Assembly: GCF_011355085.1 (NCBI RefSeq)
Contig: NZ_VXCP01000002.1
Coordinates: 1-64,000, forward strand
DNA length: 64,000 nt
Reading direction: 5' to 3'
DNA from: Pseudomonas akapageensis
GTDB lineage: Bacteria > Pseudomonadota > Gammaproteobacteria > Pseudomonadales > Pseudomonadaceae
Part shown: one piece after another, positions 43,165 through 52,342 of the stretch
Position numbering within the stretch: the first letter of the stretch is position 1
How the letters are laid out: each line of letters begins with the position of its first letter
Program-made: the position numbers and the translations under genes
The notes under the pieces: model-generated
Databases searched by the model: none
Seen by the model: the letters and a program-made list of their open reading frames with translations, nothing else
Told to the model about the DNA's origin: nothing

Positions 43165-43976
43165 GGCCGCGCTCCTTCGTACCAGGGGAACGCCAGTCGG
43201 GTCAGGCGCTTGAGGCCCAGGTCCATGAGCCAGGCGAGCAGGGTGATCCAGACTACGTAGGGCAGGATCACGTCCATGGCCAGGTAACGGCGCACCAGGA
43301 AGATCCGGTAGCCCAGACCGTCGGTCGAGGCGATGGCTTCGGCTGCGATCAGGAACAACCAGGCCGACCCCAGTACCAACCGCAGGGAGATCAGCAGGCG
43401 CGGCAGCAATTGCGGCAGGATCACCCGCAGGATCAGCGTCCAGGTCGAGGCACCGAGGGTCTGCGCCTTGATCAGCAATTCCGCTGGAATCTCCCGGGCC
43501 CGTTGCTCCAGGTCGCGGGCCAGGATCGGCGTGATGCCGATCACGATCAGCATCACCTTGGACAGCTCACCCAGGCCGAAGACGATGAACAGGATCGGCA
43601 GGATCGCCAGCGGCGGCACCATCGACAGAACCGTCAGCAACGGCGACAAGGAGGCCCCGAACAATGGCAAGGTACCTGCGGCAATGCCCAGGCCGAGGCC
43701 GGCCAGCGCACTGATGCCCAGGCCGAGCCCCAAGCGTTGCAGGCTGGAACCCGTGTCTTGCCAAAGCAGGTAGGCACCGCTGCGATTGTCTTCGATGAAA
43801 GCCATGCGCTTGACCGCATCACCCATTTGCGCGGCGCTGGGCAGTAGTTTGTCGTTGGGGTTTTCCGTCAGCCGGGTGGTCGAGCCCATGAAGTAGGCGC
43901 ACAGCAGCAGGGCGAACGGCAGGATCACCAGCAGCAGGCGACTGGAGCGGTCCGGGTGGCGATTGATCAGGCGCAT
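43161..43976 (-). CDS. ABC transporter permease (guanidine/urea uptake)
   Basis: A 271-residue inner-membrane protein with about six helices and the EAA-loop region (ARDLEQRAREIPAELLIKAQTLGASTWTLILRVILPQLLPRL). This is the SsuC/TauC-like family. It lies between the binding protein gene (20-bp gap) and the ATPase gene (4-bp overlap). Confidence 0.9.
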   Translation of the reverse strand: MRLINRHPDRSSRLLLVILPFALLLCAYFMGSTTRLTENPNDKLLPSAAQMGDAVKRMAFIEDNRSGAYLLWQDTGSSLQRLGLGLGISALAGLGLGIAAGTLPLFGASLSPLLTVLSMVPPLAILPILFIVFGLGELSKVMLIVIGITPILARDLEQRAREIPAELLIKAQTLGASTWTLILRVILPQLLPRLLISLRLVLGSAWLFLIAAEAIASTDGLGYRIFLVRRYLAMDVILPYVVWITLLAWLMDLGLKRLTRLAFPWYEGARP

Positions 43977-43996
43977 GGCAATTACCTTTGAGCAGA

Positions 43997-45064
43997 TTAC
44001 AAGGTGCCGTCGGCGGCCATTTGCACGTAGGTCGGGTCGAAGCGCAGCTTGAGGTTGCCCTTGTCGCCGCTGGTGATGTTTTTGGCAAAGGCCATGCCGA
44101 CGGCACCGGCACTCCTGGCGCCTTCGCCGAGCAAGCCATGGCTGAAGGAGAACTGCGCGACCTTGTCCATGGTTGCCGGCAGTTTCGGGCTGGTGGCGAA
44201 GTCCAGGGCTTCTTGCGGGGTGTAGAAGAGTCTGGTGGTCGCCAGTTGCGCCTGGAAACCCGCGAGATCAGTGCCGGAGGCCTTGGCCATATGTTCCAGC
44301 GCGGCAGTCGTGTTGGCACCCTGGCTGTTCATCAGCGCCATGACTTCGAACCAGGCGCCGGTCAGCGCCTTGCCCAGGGCCGGGTTGTCCTTGAGGGTGG
44401 CGCTGTTGACCACCATCATGTCCATGATTTCGCCCGGGATCTGGCTGGAGTTGAACACTTCGGTCACGCCCGGCTTGCCCTTGATATCCGAAAGCATCGG
44501 GTTCCAGGTGGTCACGGCCTGGACGTCGGCGGTGTCGAAGGCGGCAGAGATATCGGCGTCGGAAGTGTTGACCACCTTCAGGTCTTTCTCGGACAGGCGC
44601 GCGCGTTCCAGACCCCGGGCCAGCAGGTAGTGCGAGACCGACAACTCGACCAGGTTGACGTCCATGCCCTTCAGGTCGGCCAGGGTCTTGCCTTCGCCCT
44701 TGAGCACGATGCCGTCGTTACCGTTGGAGAAGTCGCTGACGATCAGCGCGGTGCTGTCCACGCCGCCGGCGGCGGGGATGGTCAGGGCGTCCATGTTGGT
44801 CATGGTGCAGCCATCGAATTGGCCGGCGGTGTACTGGTTGATCGATTCGACGTAGTCGTTGAGTTGGACCACATCGATGCTGATGTCGTACTTCTTCGCC
44901 CACTTGTCGACAATGCCCTGGGCGCTGGCGTAGTCCCATGGCATCCAGCCGGCATAAATGGTCCAGCAGACACTGAAATGGTCTTTGCTGGCAGCATGGG
45001 AGGAGATGCTCAATGCAGCGGCGAAACCGGCGGCGAGCAGGGCGAGCAATCGTGGCTTGTGCAT
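43997..45064 (-). CDS. ABC transporter periplasmic binding protein (guanidine/urea uptake)
   Basis: A 355-residue precursor with a signal peptide (LLALLAAGFAAALSISSHAAS) and a NitT/TauT-like periplasmic binding fold (FSVCWTIYAGWMPWDYA; NDGIVLKGEGKTLADLKGMDVNLVELSVSHYLL). It is the first gene after the guanidine-I riboswitch, which makes guanidine the most likely ligand. Confidence 0.88.
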   Translation of the reverse strand: MHKPRLLALLAAGFAAALSISSHAASKDHFSVCWTIYAGWMPWDYASAQGIVDKWAKKYDISIDVVQLNDYVESINQYTAGQFDGCTMTNMDALTIPAAGGVDSTALIVSDFSNGNDGIVLKGEGKTLADLKGMDVNLVELSVSHYLLARGLERARLSEKDLKVVNTSDADISAAFDTADVQAVTTWNPMLSDIKGKPGVTEVFNSSQIPGEIMDMMVVNSATLKDNPALGKALTGAWFEVMALMNSQGANTTAALEHMAKASGTDLAGFQAQLATTRLFYTPQEALDFATSPKLPATMDKVAQFSFSHGLLGEGARSAGAVGMAFAKNITSGDKGNLKLRFDPTYVQMAADGTL

Positions 45065-45107
45065 GAAGGGTTCTCCAGTTGATCAAGGGCGGGGCAGGAG
45101 TCGAGCG

Positions 45108-45121
45108 ACACCCGTTGGTGT
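45108..45121 (-). other. Hairpin between riboswitch and first start codon
   Basis: ACACC/GGTGT arms around a four-base loop, directly after the riboswitch core on the minus strand. No T-run follows, so it may belong to the expression platform rather than being a classical terminator. Confidence 0.4.
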
Positions 45122-45218
45122 CCTGTCTCCCGGGCTTTTATCCCGCCGTGTAACCTCAACTGGAGGTCGCCGACTCTCGGACCAGCCACTCGCTTGCGCG
45201 AGCCGGAACCCTAGTCAG
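45122..45218 (-). ncRNA. Guanidine-I (ykkC) riboswitch
   Basis: The minus strand carries the class signature in order: CTAGGGTTCCG (from 45214), TGGTCCGAGAG, ACACGGCGGGATAAAAGCC and CGGGAGACA (to 45124). These are the conserved guanidine-binding core segments. It lies about 60 bp before the binding-protein gene and controls the whole ABC-deiminase-carboxylase-allophanate hydrolase operon. Confidence 0.93.
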
Positions 45219-45411
45219 CCATTGCAAATTGTGATGTCGCGAACCTTTGATGACGCCTGCCTGGGGGTTGTAAAGCGAGAGGCGTGCCAAGTGTTTGAGA
45301 GGGTTGTTTTAGAGCGGTAGGCGGGGTTGTTCAGGGCGGCCGCAGGTTTGGCTTTGCTGTGTTGTGGTGCGGGCGTGCACTGGGCTGGAGCGTTTTGTCA
45401 GTTGTAGCCTC

Positions 45412-45495
45412 ATCGCGGGCAAGCCCGCTCCCACAGGGAACCACTGAACTGACCTCTGTGGGAGCTGCGGTGCTACGCCTCGACTTGCCAGCGAT
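45412..45495. repeat. REP pair (class A) with one expanded unit
   Basis: A normal unit at 45412-45436 and an inverted partner at 45456-45495. The partner's stem is split by about 15 extra bases (CTGCGGTGCTACGCCTCGAC). The rest of the gap 45219-45651 holds nothing that I recognise apart from the riboswitch promoter, which must lie just right of 45220. Confidence 0.75.
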
Positions 45496-45651
45496 GAGCC
45501 CCGTGAATGGATCCACAACCCCTTGTATCAAATTATTTCAGCAAGGGCACCGCACCCCCTTTTCGCTGTCTGATCTTATGTCGATGAGCAACTGCTGATC
45601 GACGCCGACCAGCGTCGCTGGGATGGGCAGTTTGCGGTCCAGGAGGCCGCC

Positions 45652-46167
45652 ATGTATCGCCGACTTTTGCTGATTGTGTTGCTGGGTTTGCTGACGACTG
45701 CTTGTGTTCCTTATGAAGGAGATGGTTATTACCAAAGCGAAGTCTATACCGTCGATCGCTACTCCTATCCAGGCTATTACAACCCTGGTTATCGCCCTTA
45801 TTACTACCCCAACAACCGTGGCTATTACGTAGCACCGTCACCGCGCTACTACGCGCCACCTCCTCACTCTTACTACCGTCCTGCGCCAGTGCCCGGTTAT
45901 AACCGATACTACCCGGGCCGGGGCCCGGACCCGCGTTATCGCCACGGGCCACCCAGCTACAGGCAGGATTGGGACCGCGGTAACCGCGGTGATTGGGACC
46001 ACGGCAACAGGGGGAATTGGGACCGTGGTAACCGAGGTGATTGGGACCACGGCAACAGGGGGAATTGGGATCGCGGTAACAGGCAGGATTGGGGCCACAG
46101 CAACAACGACGGACATGACGGCCACGACGGTCGCCGCGGTCGCGACGGCCGAGGCGGGCACCGCTGA
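45652..46167 (+). CDS. Tyr/Gly/Asn-rich repeat lipoprotein
   Basis: A 171-residue precursor with a lipobox (LLTTAC, lipidated Cys18). Residues 25-95 are very rich in Tyr and Pro (YYPNNRGYYV, RYYAPPPHSYY). Residues 105-150 are tandem DW/NW-D-R/H-GNRG units, encoded by an almost perfect 48-bp DNA repeat. The tail is Gly/Arg/His-rich. It is a surface or periplasmic low-complexity lipoprotein of unknown role. It is convergent with the CoA-hydrolase-like gene. Confidence 0.7.
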   Translation: MYRRLLLIVLLGLLTTACVPYEGDGYYQSEVYTVDRYSYPGYYNPGYRPYYYPNNRGYYVAPSPRYYAPPPHSYYRPAPVPGYNRYYPGRGPDPRYRHGPPSYRQDWDRGNRGDWDHGNRGNWDRGNRGDWDHGNRGNWDRGNRQDWGHSNNDGHDGHDGRRGRDGRGGHR

Positions 46168-46176
46168 CCGCCCCCT

Positions 46177-47289
46177 TCAATAACCGTTCAAATCCGCCAG
46201 CGGATGGCGCCCCTCCCAGGCCTTGGCGAAGTGCGCTTCGATCACGGCCTCGGGAATGGCGGCAATGTCCGGCCAATGCCAATGCGGCTTGTTGTCCTTG
46301 TCGATCAGCCGCGCACGCACTCCCTCACTGAACTCCGGGTGACGGCAACAGTTCAGGCTCATGGTGTATTCCATCTGGAATACCTGGGCCAGGGACATAT
46401 GCCGGGCCCGGTAAATCTGTTGCCAGACCAGATGTGCGGTCAGCGGGCAGCCCTCGCTCATGGTCCGCGCGGCACGGCTGAGCAGGGTATCGTTGTCATG
46501 TTGCAGGCGGCTGATGGCTCGCCAGGCGCAGACCGGGTCGCTGACATCGAGCAGGCTGTCGATCTGATGCCGGCGCGGCAACCACTGGGCTTCGGGCATC
46601 TGCCCCAGTGCCTCCTGCTCAAGAGCCTTGAGCAGACTGTTGAGCTGCATGGGCGTCTGTTCCTGCCAATTCAGTTGCAGCAAGCCGTCGATCAGGTCTT
46701 CTTGTTGCTCATCGCGCAGAAAACGGTCCGCCAGGCCCAGGTCCAGGGCATCGCGCCCGTTGATATGGGCGCCGGTCAGCCCCAGGAACAACCCCAGCTT
46801 GCCGGGCATGCGTGCCAGAAACCAGCTGGCGCCGACATCCGGGTACAGGCCGATGCTGATCTCCGGCATGGCCAACCGACTGCTGGGGGTGACGATGCGG
46901 ATGCTGGCGCCCTGCAACAAGCCCATGCCGCCGCCCAATACATAGCCATGGCCCCAACAGATCAGTGGCATGGGGTAGGTGTGCAGGCGGTAGTCCAGGC
47001 GATATTCAGCAGCGAAAAAGTGTGCGGCCAGCGGTGGCACGACGCCGGGATGGTGGCGGCAGGCTTCGATCAGGCTGCGCACGTCACCGCCGGCACAGAA
47101 GGCTTTGGCACCTTCGCCGCGCAGCAGCACGCAGACGATCTCCGGGTTCAGTGCCCAGGCATCCAGTTGTTCGCTGAGTACCTCGATCATCGGCAGCGAA
47201 AGGGCGTTGAGCGATTTTTCGACATCCAGCGTGGCGATTCCAATCCGGGCACCGTCGACACCGGTGCGCTCTTCAAAATGCAGGTTCAT
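46177..47289 (-). CDS. 3-hydroxyisobutyryl-CoA hydrolase-like (crotonase superfamily)
   Basis: A 370-residue crotonase-fold protein. The oxyanion-hole segments are RGEGAKAFCAGGDVRSL and GHGYVLGGGMGLLQGASIRI, and MPEISIGLYPDVGASWFLARMPG is the HIBCH-type block with the catalytic Glu. The length, with a C-terminal extension ending in SEGVRARLIDKDNKPHW, is typical of 3-hydroxyisobutyryl-CoA hydrolases of valine breakdown. ATG 47289 starts MNLHFEERTG. It is divergent from ung. Confidence 0.82.
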   Translation of the reverse strand: MNLHFEERTGVDGARIGIATLDVEKSLNALSLPMIEVLSEQLDAWALNPEIVCVLLRGEGAKAFCAGGDVRSLIEACRHHPGVVPPLAAHFFAAEYRLDYRLHTYPMPLICWGHGYVLGGGMGLLQGASIRIVTPSSRLAMPEISIGLYPDVGASWFLARMPGKLGLFLGLTGAHINGRDALDLGLADRFLRDEQQEDLIDGLLQLNWQEQTPMQLNSLLKALEQEALGQMPEAQWLPRRHQIDSLLDVSDPVCAWRAISRLQHDNDTLLSRAARTMSEGCPLTAHLVWQQIYRARHMSLAQVFQMEYTMSLNCCRHPEFSEGVRARLIDKDNKPHWHWPDIAAIPEAVIEAHFAKAWEGRHPLADLNGY

Positions 47290-47418
47290 CGCGGCCCCCT
47301 GTCGGTTGGTGGATACCAAGTATGTACGCTGTCAGAGAATGTGCTGGTTATCGGTCGGATCAATTGACAAGCACGGCTCACTTTCCTAGTGTCCGCCCAT
47401 TGTTTTTTTGGTGACCCC

Positions 47419-48114
47419 ATGACCGCCGACGACGACCGCATCAAACTTGAACCCAGTTGGAAACAGGCCCTGCGTGCCGAATTCGACCAACCCTACATGG
47501 TCGAGCTGCGCGAATTTCTGCGCCAGGAGTACGCTGCCGGCAAGGAAATCTTTCCGCCAGGCCCATTGATTTTCAACGCGCTCAATTCGACCCCGCTGGA
47601 CCAGGTCAAAGTGGTGATTCTGGGTCAGGACCCCTACCATGGCCCGGGCCAGGCCCATGGCTTGTGCTTCTCGGTCCAGCCGGGCACGCCGACGCCACCG
47701 TCGCTGCTCAATATCTACAAAGAACTCAAACGCGACCTGAATATCGACATCCCCAACCATGGCTGCCTGCAATCCTGGGCCGACCAGGGCGTGCTGTTGC
47801 TCAATACCACCATGACCGTGGAGCGGGCCACTGCAGCCTCCCATGCCAACAAGGGCTGGCAGCATTTCACCGACCGTGTCATCCAGACCGTGAGCGAGCA
47901 TCAGGCCAGCACGGTGTTTCTATTGTGGGGGGCGCATGCCCAGAGCAAGCAGAAGCTGATCGATGCGACCAAGCATTTGGTCCTGACTTCCGTACATCCA
48001 TCGCCGCTGTCGGCCTATCGTGGTTTTATCGGCAATGGGCACTTCAGCCGTACCAACAAATTCCTCGAGCAGAACGGGCTGGCGCCTATCGACTGGAAGC
48101 TGCCTGACCTGTGA
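47419..48114 (+). CDS. ung: Uracil-DNA glycosylase
   Basis: A 231-residue family-1 UDG. The catalytic water-activating loop is GQDPYHG (D71), LLNTTMTVE is the uracil-pocket strand, and [13 protein letters not shown] is the Leu-intercalation/His motif. It removes uracil from DNA to start base excision repair. ATG 47419 gives the normal N-terminus; the upstream GTG is unlikely. Confidence 0.95.
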   Translation: MTADDDRIKLEPSWKQALRAEFDQPYMVELREFLRQEYAAGKEIFPPGPLIFNALNSTPLDQVKVVILGQDPYHGPGQAHGLCFSVQPGTPTPPSLLNIYKELKRDLNIDIPNHGCLQSWADQGVLLLNTTMTVERATAASHANKGWQHFTDRVIQTVSEHQASTVFLLWGAHAQSKQKLIDATKHLVLTSVHPSPLSAYRGFIGNGHFSRTNKFLEQNGLAPIDWKLPDL

Positions 48115-48122
48115 GTAAAGGC

Positions 48123-48149
48123 CTGCTACCCGGCTGCACCGGGTAGCAG
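48123..48149. terminator. Bidirectional terminator between ung and the AbrB-type gene
   Basis: A perfect 11-bp stem CTGCTACCCGG/CCGGGTAGCAG with a five-base loop, between two convergent genes. Confidence 0.85.
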
Positions 48150-48164
48150 AAGGGGCAGCGCGAT

Positions 48165-49199
48165 TCAGACAAGGTCCTCCTTGTTCCAGTGCCTGAACAA
48201 CGGTTCCGCCAAAAACAGCACAAACAACAAGCGCATCACCTGCAAGGCCGTGACCAATGGCACGGACAATTGCAGGGTCTCGGCCGTCAGGCTCATTTCC
48301 GCGATGCCGCCGGGCATCATGCCCAGGGTCAACGAGCGCAGGTCCAGCTGGGTCAGGGTGCTCAGGCCCAGGGCGGCCAGGCCTGCGATCAGCATGGTCA
48401 GGGCGGTGCCGATCAGGGTGCGCCCCAGGAAAGAGGGGGCCCTGCGGAAGAATGCCCGGTTGAAGTGACAGCCCAACCCACTGCCGATCAACCACTGCCC
48501 GACCTGGCTGGCGCCATGGGGCAAGCTGATGTGCAGGTTCCAGACGATGCTGATCACGGCACTGACCAGCAGGGGGCCGAACAACCAGGGGTTGGGTTGC
48601 TTGAGGGATTGCCAGAGCCAGGCGAGCAGGGCACCCAGCGGGAAAACCAGGGCCAGCCAGCGCCAATCCACGCTACCCGTACCCTGCAGGGGAACACCGT
48701 CGCCCAACAGGTATTTGAAGACGGCGGGTACGCACAGCACTACCACCAGTACCCGCAGGCTCTGCCCGGCCGCGACCAGGCTGAGCGTTGCACCATTGCG
48801 CGCACCGAGGTTGACCATTTCACCGGACCCGCCCGGCATGCTGGAAAAGAAAGCGGTAGCGCGATCCTCACCGGTGCGGCGCAGCAACCAGACCCCGACC
48901 ACGCTGGACAGGCTGGTCACCAATGCGCCGAAGAAGATCAGGCCGAAATGGCTCAGTACCTGCTCCAGCACCAATGGTGTGAAGTGCAGGCCGATCCCGA
49001 TGCCGACGATCCACTGACCGCACTTGCGCCCACCGGGAATCTCGCCCAACTGCCAGGGTGTCAGGCAGCGCACCAGGATGATCGCCAGCAACGAGCCGAC
49101 CATCCACGGCAGCGGCCAGCCGATCTGGCTGGCAATGTAACCGCCCGCCAGACCGACAAGGGGCGTGCCCCACCATTGTTTGAAGGCTGTATCAGACAT
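48165..49199 (-). CDS. AbrB-type (PF05145) membrane protein
   Basis: A 344-residue inner-membrane protein with about ten helices in two repeats (GLAGGYIASQIGWPLPWMVGSLLAII and PHGASQVGQWLIGSGLGCHF; SSMPGGSGEMVNLGARNGA and GMMPGGIAEMSLTAETL). The PGG-x-GEM/AEM motif occurs once per repeat. The family was once named after ammonia monooxygenase and AbrB duplication; it is a putative transporter. The start at 49199 overlaps the tctA stop by 8 bp, so it is the fourth gene of the tct operon. Confidence 0.82.
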   Translation of the reverse strand: MSDTAFKQWWGTPLVGLAGGYIASQIGWPLPWMVGSLLAIILVRCLTPWQLGEIPGGRKCGQWIVGIGIGLHFTPLVLEQVLSHFGLIFFGALVTSLSSVVGVWLLRRTGEDRATAFFSSMPGGSGEMVNLGARNGATLSLVAAGQSLRVLVVVLCVPAVFKYLLGDGVPLQGTGSVDWRWLALVFPLGALLAWLWQSLKQPNPWLFGPLLVSAVISIVWNLHISLPHGASQVGQWLIGSGLGCHFNRAFFRRAPSFLGRTLIGTALTMLIAGLAALGLSTLTQLDLRSLTLGMMPGGIAEMSLTAETLQLSVPLVTALQVMRLLFVLFLAEPLFRHWNKEDLV

Positions 49200-50706
49200 C
49201 GGCCAAGGCACGACGCTGAACGCTGCGCTTGCGCCAGATACGCAGCAGCGGCACCAGCAACATGATCGCGGTCAGTACCCAGACACCGAAGGTGATCGGG
49301 CTGGACCAGAGGATTTCCAGTGCGCCATTGGAAATCGACAGGGCCCGGCGCAGGTTTTGCTCCATCAGACCGCCGAGGATAAAACCGAGCAACAGCGGCG
49401 ACAGCGGGAAATCCAGCTTGCGCAGGATGTAACCGAAGATGCCGATGCCGATCATCAGGAACAGGTCGAAGGTGGTCGCATGCACGGCGTAGACGCCGAT
49501 CGCGGTAATGATCGCGATCACCGGCACCAGCGCCCAGTTCGGCACCGAGAGGATGCGGGTGAACAGGCGGATCATCGGGATGTTGAGGATGACCAGCATG
49601 ACGTTGGCCACGAACAACGACGCGATCAACCCCCAGACGATGTCCGGTTGCTGTTGGAACAGCAGTGGGCCAGGGGTGATGTTGTACAGCGAGAGGGCGC
49701 CGATCATCACCGCCGTGGTGCCCGAACCGGGTACGCCGAGGGTCAGCATGGGCACCAGGGCGCCACAGGCTGCGCCGCCGATGGCCGTTTCCGGTGCGGC
49801 GAGGCCGCGTTTGTCACCTTGGCCGAAGGTGCCGCTGGCACCGGCCAGGCGCTTCTCGGTCATGTAGGCCACGGCGCTGGCCAGGGTCGCGCCGGCACCG
49901 GGCAGAACCCCCATGATGAAGCCCAGCAGGCCGCAGCGGATATTGACCACGAACACCGAGGCGGCTTCCTTGAAATTGAACATCATGCGCCCGGTGGCCT
50001 TGACCGCTTCCTGGCCACGATGAGTTTTCTCCAGCAGCAGGAAGATCTCGCTGATGGAGAATAGGCCGAGCACCAGCACAACGAACTGGATGCCGTCGGC
50101 CAGGTGCACGTTGTCCCCGGTGAAGCGATACACGCCGCTGTTAGCATCGATGCCGACACTGGACAGGAACAACCCGATCAATGCCGCGACAAAGGTCTTG
50201 AGCGGTCGGTCGCCGGCCATGCCGCCGAGGCAGACGATGGCGAAGACCATCAACACGAAGTATTCCGCCGGACCGAAGGCAATCGCCCATTTGGCCAGTA
50301 GCGGTGCGAACAGGACCATGCCGCAGGTGGCGATGAACGCACCAATGAATGAACTCCAGGCCGACAGCGACAGTGCGACCCCGGCCAGCCCCTGGCGAGC
50401 CATGGGGTAGCCGTCCAGGGTGGTCATCACCGTAGAGGCTTCACCGGGGATGTTCAGCAGGATCGAGCTGATCCGGCCGCCGTATTCGCAGCCCAGATAA
50501 ACCGCCGCCAGCAGAATCAATGCTGATTCCGGTGGCAGGCCGAGGGCGAAGGCGATGGGGATCAGCAAAGCCACGCCATTGATCGGGCCCAGGCCCGGAA
50601 GCAGACCGACCACGGTACCGATCAGGGTGCCGGTCAGGGCGGTGACCAGGTTGTACGGCGTCAGGGCAACGCCGAAACCCTGGCCCAGGTAGTTGAGGGT
50701 ATCCAT
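49192..50706 (-). CDS. tctA: Tripartite tricarboxylate transporter, large membrane subunit TctA
   Basis: A 504-residue membrane protein with about 12 helices and the TctA signatures GLLPGLGPINGVALLIP, YGGRISSILLNIPGEASTVMTTLDGYPMAR and GVLPGAGATLASAVAYMTEKR. With TctB and TctC it forms the tripartite uptake system for citrate or other tricarboxylates. TGGAGAA precedes ATG 50706. It overlaps tctB upstream and the AbrB-type gene downstream. Confidence 0.93.
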   Translation of the reverse strand: MDTLNYLGQGFGVALTPYNLVTALTGTLIGTVVGLLPGLGPINGVALLIPIAFALGLPPESALILLAAVYLGCEYGGRISSILLNIPGEASTVMTTLDGYPMARQGLAGVALSLSAWSSFIGAFIATCGMVLFAPLLAKWAIAFGPAEYFVLMVFAIVCLGGMAGDRPLKTFVAALIGLFLSSVGIDANSGVYRFTGDNVHLADGIQFVVLVLGLFSISEIFLLLEKTHRGQEAVKATGRMMFNFKEAASVFVVNIRCGLLGFIMGVLPGAGATLASAVAYMTEKRLAGASGTFGQGDKRGLAAPETAIGGAACGALVPMLTLGVPGSGTTAVMIGALSLYNITPGPLLFQQQPDIVWGLIASLFVANVMLVILNIPMIRLFTRILSVPNWALVPVIAIITAIGVYAVHATTFDLFLMIGIGIFGYILRKLDFPLSPLLLGFILGGLMEQNLRRALSISNGALEILWSSPITFGVWVLTAIMLLVPLLRIWRKRSVQRRALADV

Positions 50707-50707
50707 G

Positions 50708-51166
50708 TCAATTCTCCAGAACGTCGAGCAGGCCCAGGGGCAATGGCACATCCATGATTCGGTCGAAAAGCACATAGAGGCCGACGCTCATCAGGCTGAT
50801 GATGAGCGCACCGGGCAGCCAGCGACCGCCGTACAGGCGGGCCATGGGAATGCCGATCAACATGCTGCTGAGGATGAAGCCCAGTGGTTCGAACAGGCCG
50901 GCGAACACCAGCAGCAGCACCACGCAGGCGCCGATCTTGTTCAGGGTGGCTCGATCGAGTTCGGGGTCCTCATCGCTGTGTACGATCGGTGCGGGACGAA
51001 ACAGCATGTACAGCAGGGCGAGGCCCATCAGGAGCAGGATCAACAAGGGGTAGGCGCGCGGGCCCACCGGTTCATAGGAAAAGGCGGCCTGGTAGGGCCA
51101 GGCCATGACGGCCAGGGCGGCGCAGGCGAGCAGGAGCGCCAGCGCGAAGATGCGTTGCAGGATCAT
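50708..51166 (-). CDS. tctB: Tripartite tricarboxylate transporter, small membrane subunit TctB
   Basis: A 152-residue protein with four predicted helices (RIFALALLLACAALAVMAW; YPLLILLLMGLALLYMLF; IGACVVLLLVFAGLFEPLGFILSSMLIG; GALIISLMSVGLYVLFDRIMDV). ATG 51166 with GAGGAT upstream begins the first helix. It sits immediately before tctA. Confidence 0.9.
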   Translation of the reverse strand: MILQRIFALALLLACAALAVMAWPYQAAFSYEPVGPRAYPLLILLLMGLALLYMLFRPAPIVHSDEDPELDRATLNKIGACVVLLLVFAGLFEPLGFILSSMLIGIPMARLYGGRWLPGALIISLMSVGLYVLFDRIMDVPLPLGLLDVLEN

Positions 51167-51203
51167 GGGTGGAATCCTCGGATAGGCGACCGCTTTGCGG
51201 TCG

Positions 51204-51294
51204 ATCGCTGGCAAGCCAGCTCCCACAGTGTTTTGTGTCAAACCAGATATCTGTGGATTGCAGTTGTCCCTGTGGGAGCTGGCTTGCCAGCGAT
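51204..51294. repeat. REP pair (class A) inside the tctC-tctB gap
   Basis: Inverted units at 51204-51228 and 51270-51294 lie within the operon, between tctC and tctB. They probably stabilise the upstream tctC mRNA, so that more binding protein than membrane subunits is made. Confidence 0.85.
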
Positions 51295-51327
51295 GAGGCC
51301 AGCAAGGATCTCCCTACATTTAGGGAC

Positions 51328-52308
51328 TTATTGGATCAGGCCAAATTCCTGAGCCAGCACCTTGTAATCGGCCACCTGTTTTTTCACGTAGGTGTCCAGC
51401 TCCTGGCCCGTCATGGCGAAGGGGAAGAGTTCGCGCTGGTCGCGCAATTTGGCGAACTCTTCAGAGGCGAGCATCTTGTCGAAGGTGTCTTTCCACCAGG
51501 CGTATTCTTCGTCGGTGACCTTCGGCCCCAGGTAGAAGCCGCGCACCACTGGCCAGACGATGTCGTAGCCCTGTTCCTTGGCGGTCGGGATGTCTTTCAT
51601 TTCCGGTTCGTCGATGCGTTTTTCGGCGAACACGGCCAGCAGGCGCATGTCGCCGCTGAGGATGTGTGGCATGGAGTCGGAGATGTCGGTGCTGCCGACC
51701 TGGATGTGCCCGCCGAGCAGGGCGGTGGCGATTTCACCGCCGCCTTCCAGGGCCACATAGCGCAGGTCGCGCGGGTTGATGCCGGCGGCCTTGGCGATCA
51801 GTGCGGTCTGCATCCAGTCCTGGCTGCCGACGGTGCCGCCGGAGCCGATCACCACCTTGCTCGGATCGGCCTTGATGGCCTTCACCAGGTCATCGAGGTT
51901 TTTGTAGGGCGAGTCGCTTTTCACGGCGATGGCGCCGTAGCTGGTGCCCACGGCTGCCAGCCAGCGCACGGCGTTCTCGTCGAAGCGACCGAACTTGCCC
52001 TGGGCCAGGTTCAGTAGCGAACCACTGGACCAGGCCACCAGGGTCCCGGCATCGGCAGGGCGCTGGGCGACGACGGCGTTGTAGGCCACCGCGCCAACGC
52101 CGCCAGGCATGTAGGTCACACGCATGGGTTTGGTCAGCAGCTTCTCATTGAGCAGGCCGCTCTGGACCAGTTTGCAGGTCAGGTCGAAGCCACCACCGGG
52201 CGATGCCGGCGCGATGCATTCGGGACGTTTCGGTTCGCCGGCGAACAGTTGGCTGGACAGAAGCACGCAGCCGGCGGCCAGGGCGATTTGGCGCAGTGAA
52301 AGGGTCAT
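51328..52308 (-). CDS. tctC: Tripartite tricarboxylate transporter, periplasmic binding protein TctC
   Basis: A 326-residue precursor with a signal peptide (to SSQLFA/GEPKRPEC). CIAPASPGGGFDLTCKL is the ligand-carboxylate-binding loop of TctC proteins, and GSGGTVGSQDWMQ is the second. It delivers tricarboxylate to TctAB. It is the second gene after the porin on the same strand. Confidence 0.93.
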   Translation of the reverse strand: MTLSLRQIALAAGCVLLSSQLFAGEPKRPECIAPASPGGGFDLTCKLVQSGLLNEKLLTKPMRVTYMPGGVGAVAYNAVVAQRPADAGTLVAWSSGSLLNLAQGKFGRFDENAVRWLAAVGTSYGAIAVKSDSPYKNLDDLVKAIKADPSKVVIGSGGTVGSQDWMQTALIAKAAGINPRDLRYVALEGGGEIATALLGGHIQVGSTDISDSMPHILSGDMRLLAVFAEKRIDEPEMKDIPTAKEQGYDIVWPVVRGFYLGPKVTDEEYAWWKDTFDKMLASEEFAKLRDQRELFPFAMTGQELDTYVKKQVADYKVLAQEFGLIQ

Positions 52309-52342
52309 CGTCAGTCTCCACGGAAGTTATTGTTATCAGGGT

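Noticed and set aside
48165..49199. The AbrB-type gene as ammonia monooxygenase or a transcription regulator
   Set aside because: The protein is a polytopic membrane protein with duplicated PGG motifs; those names are historical misannotations.
8191..51294. The many recurrent 25-bp elements as a CRISPR array or insertion sequence ends
   Set aside because: They occur singly or as inverted pairs at scattered sites, without regular spacers, cas genes or a transposase; they are REP elements.
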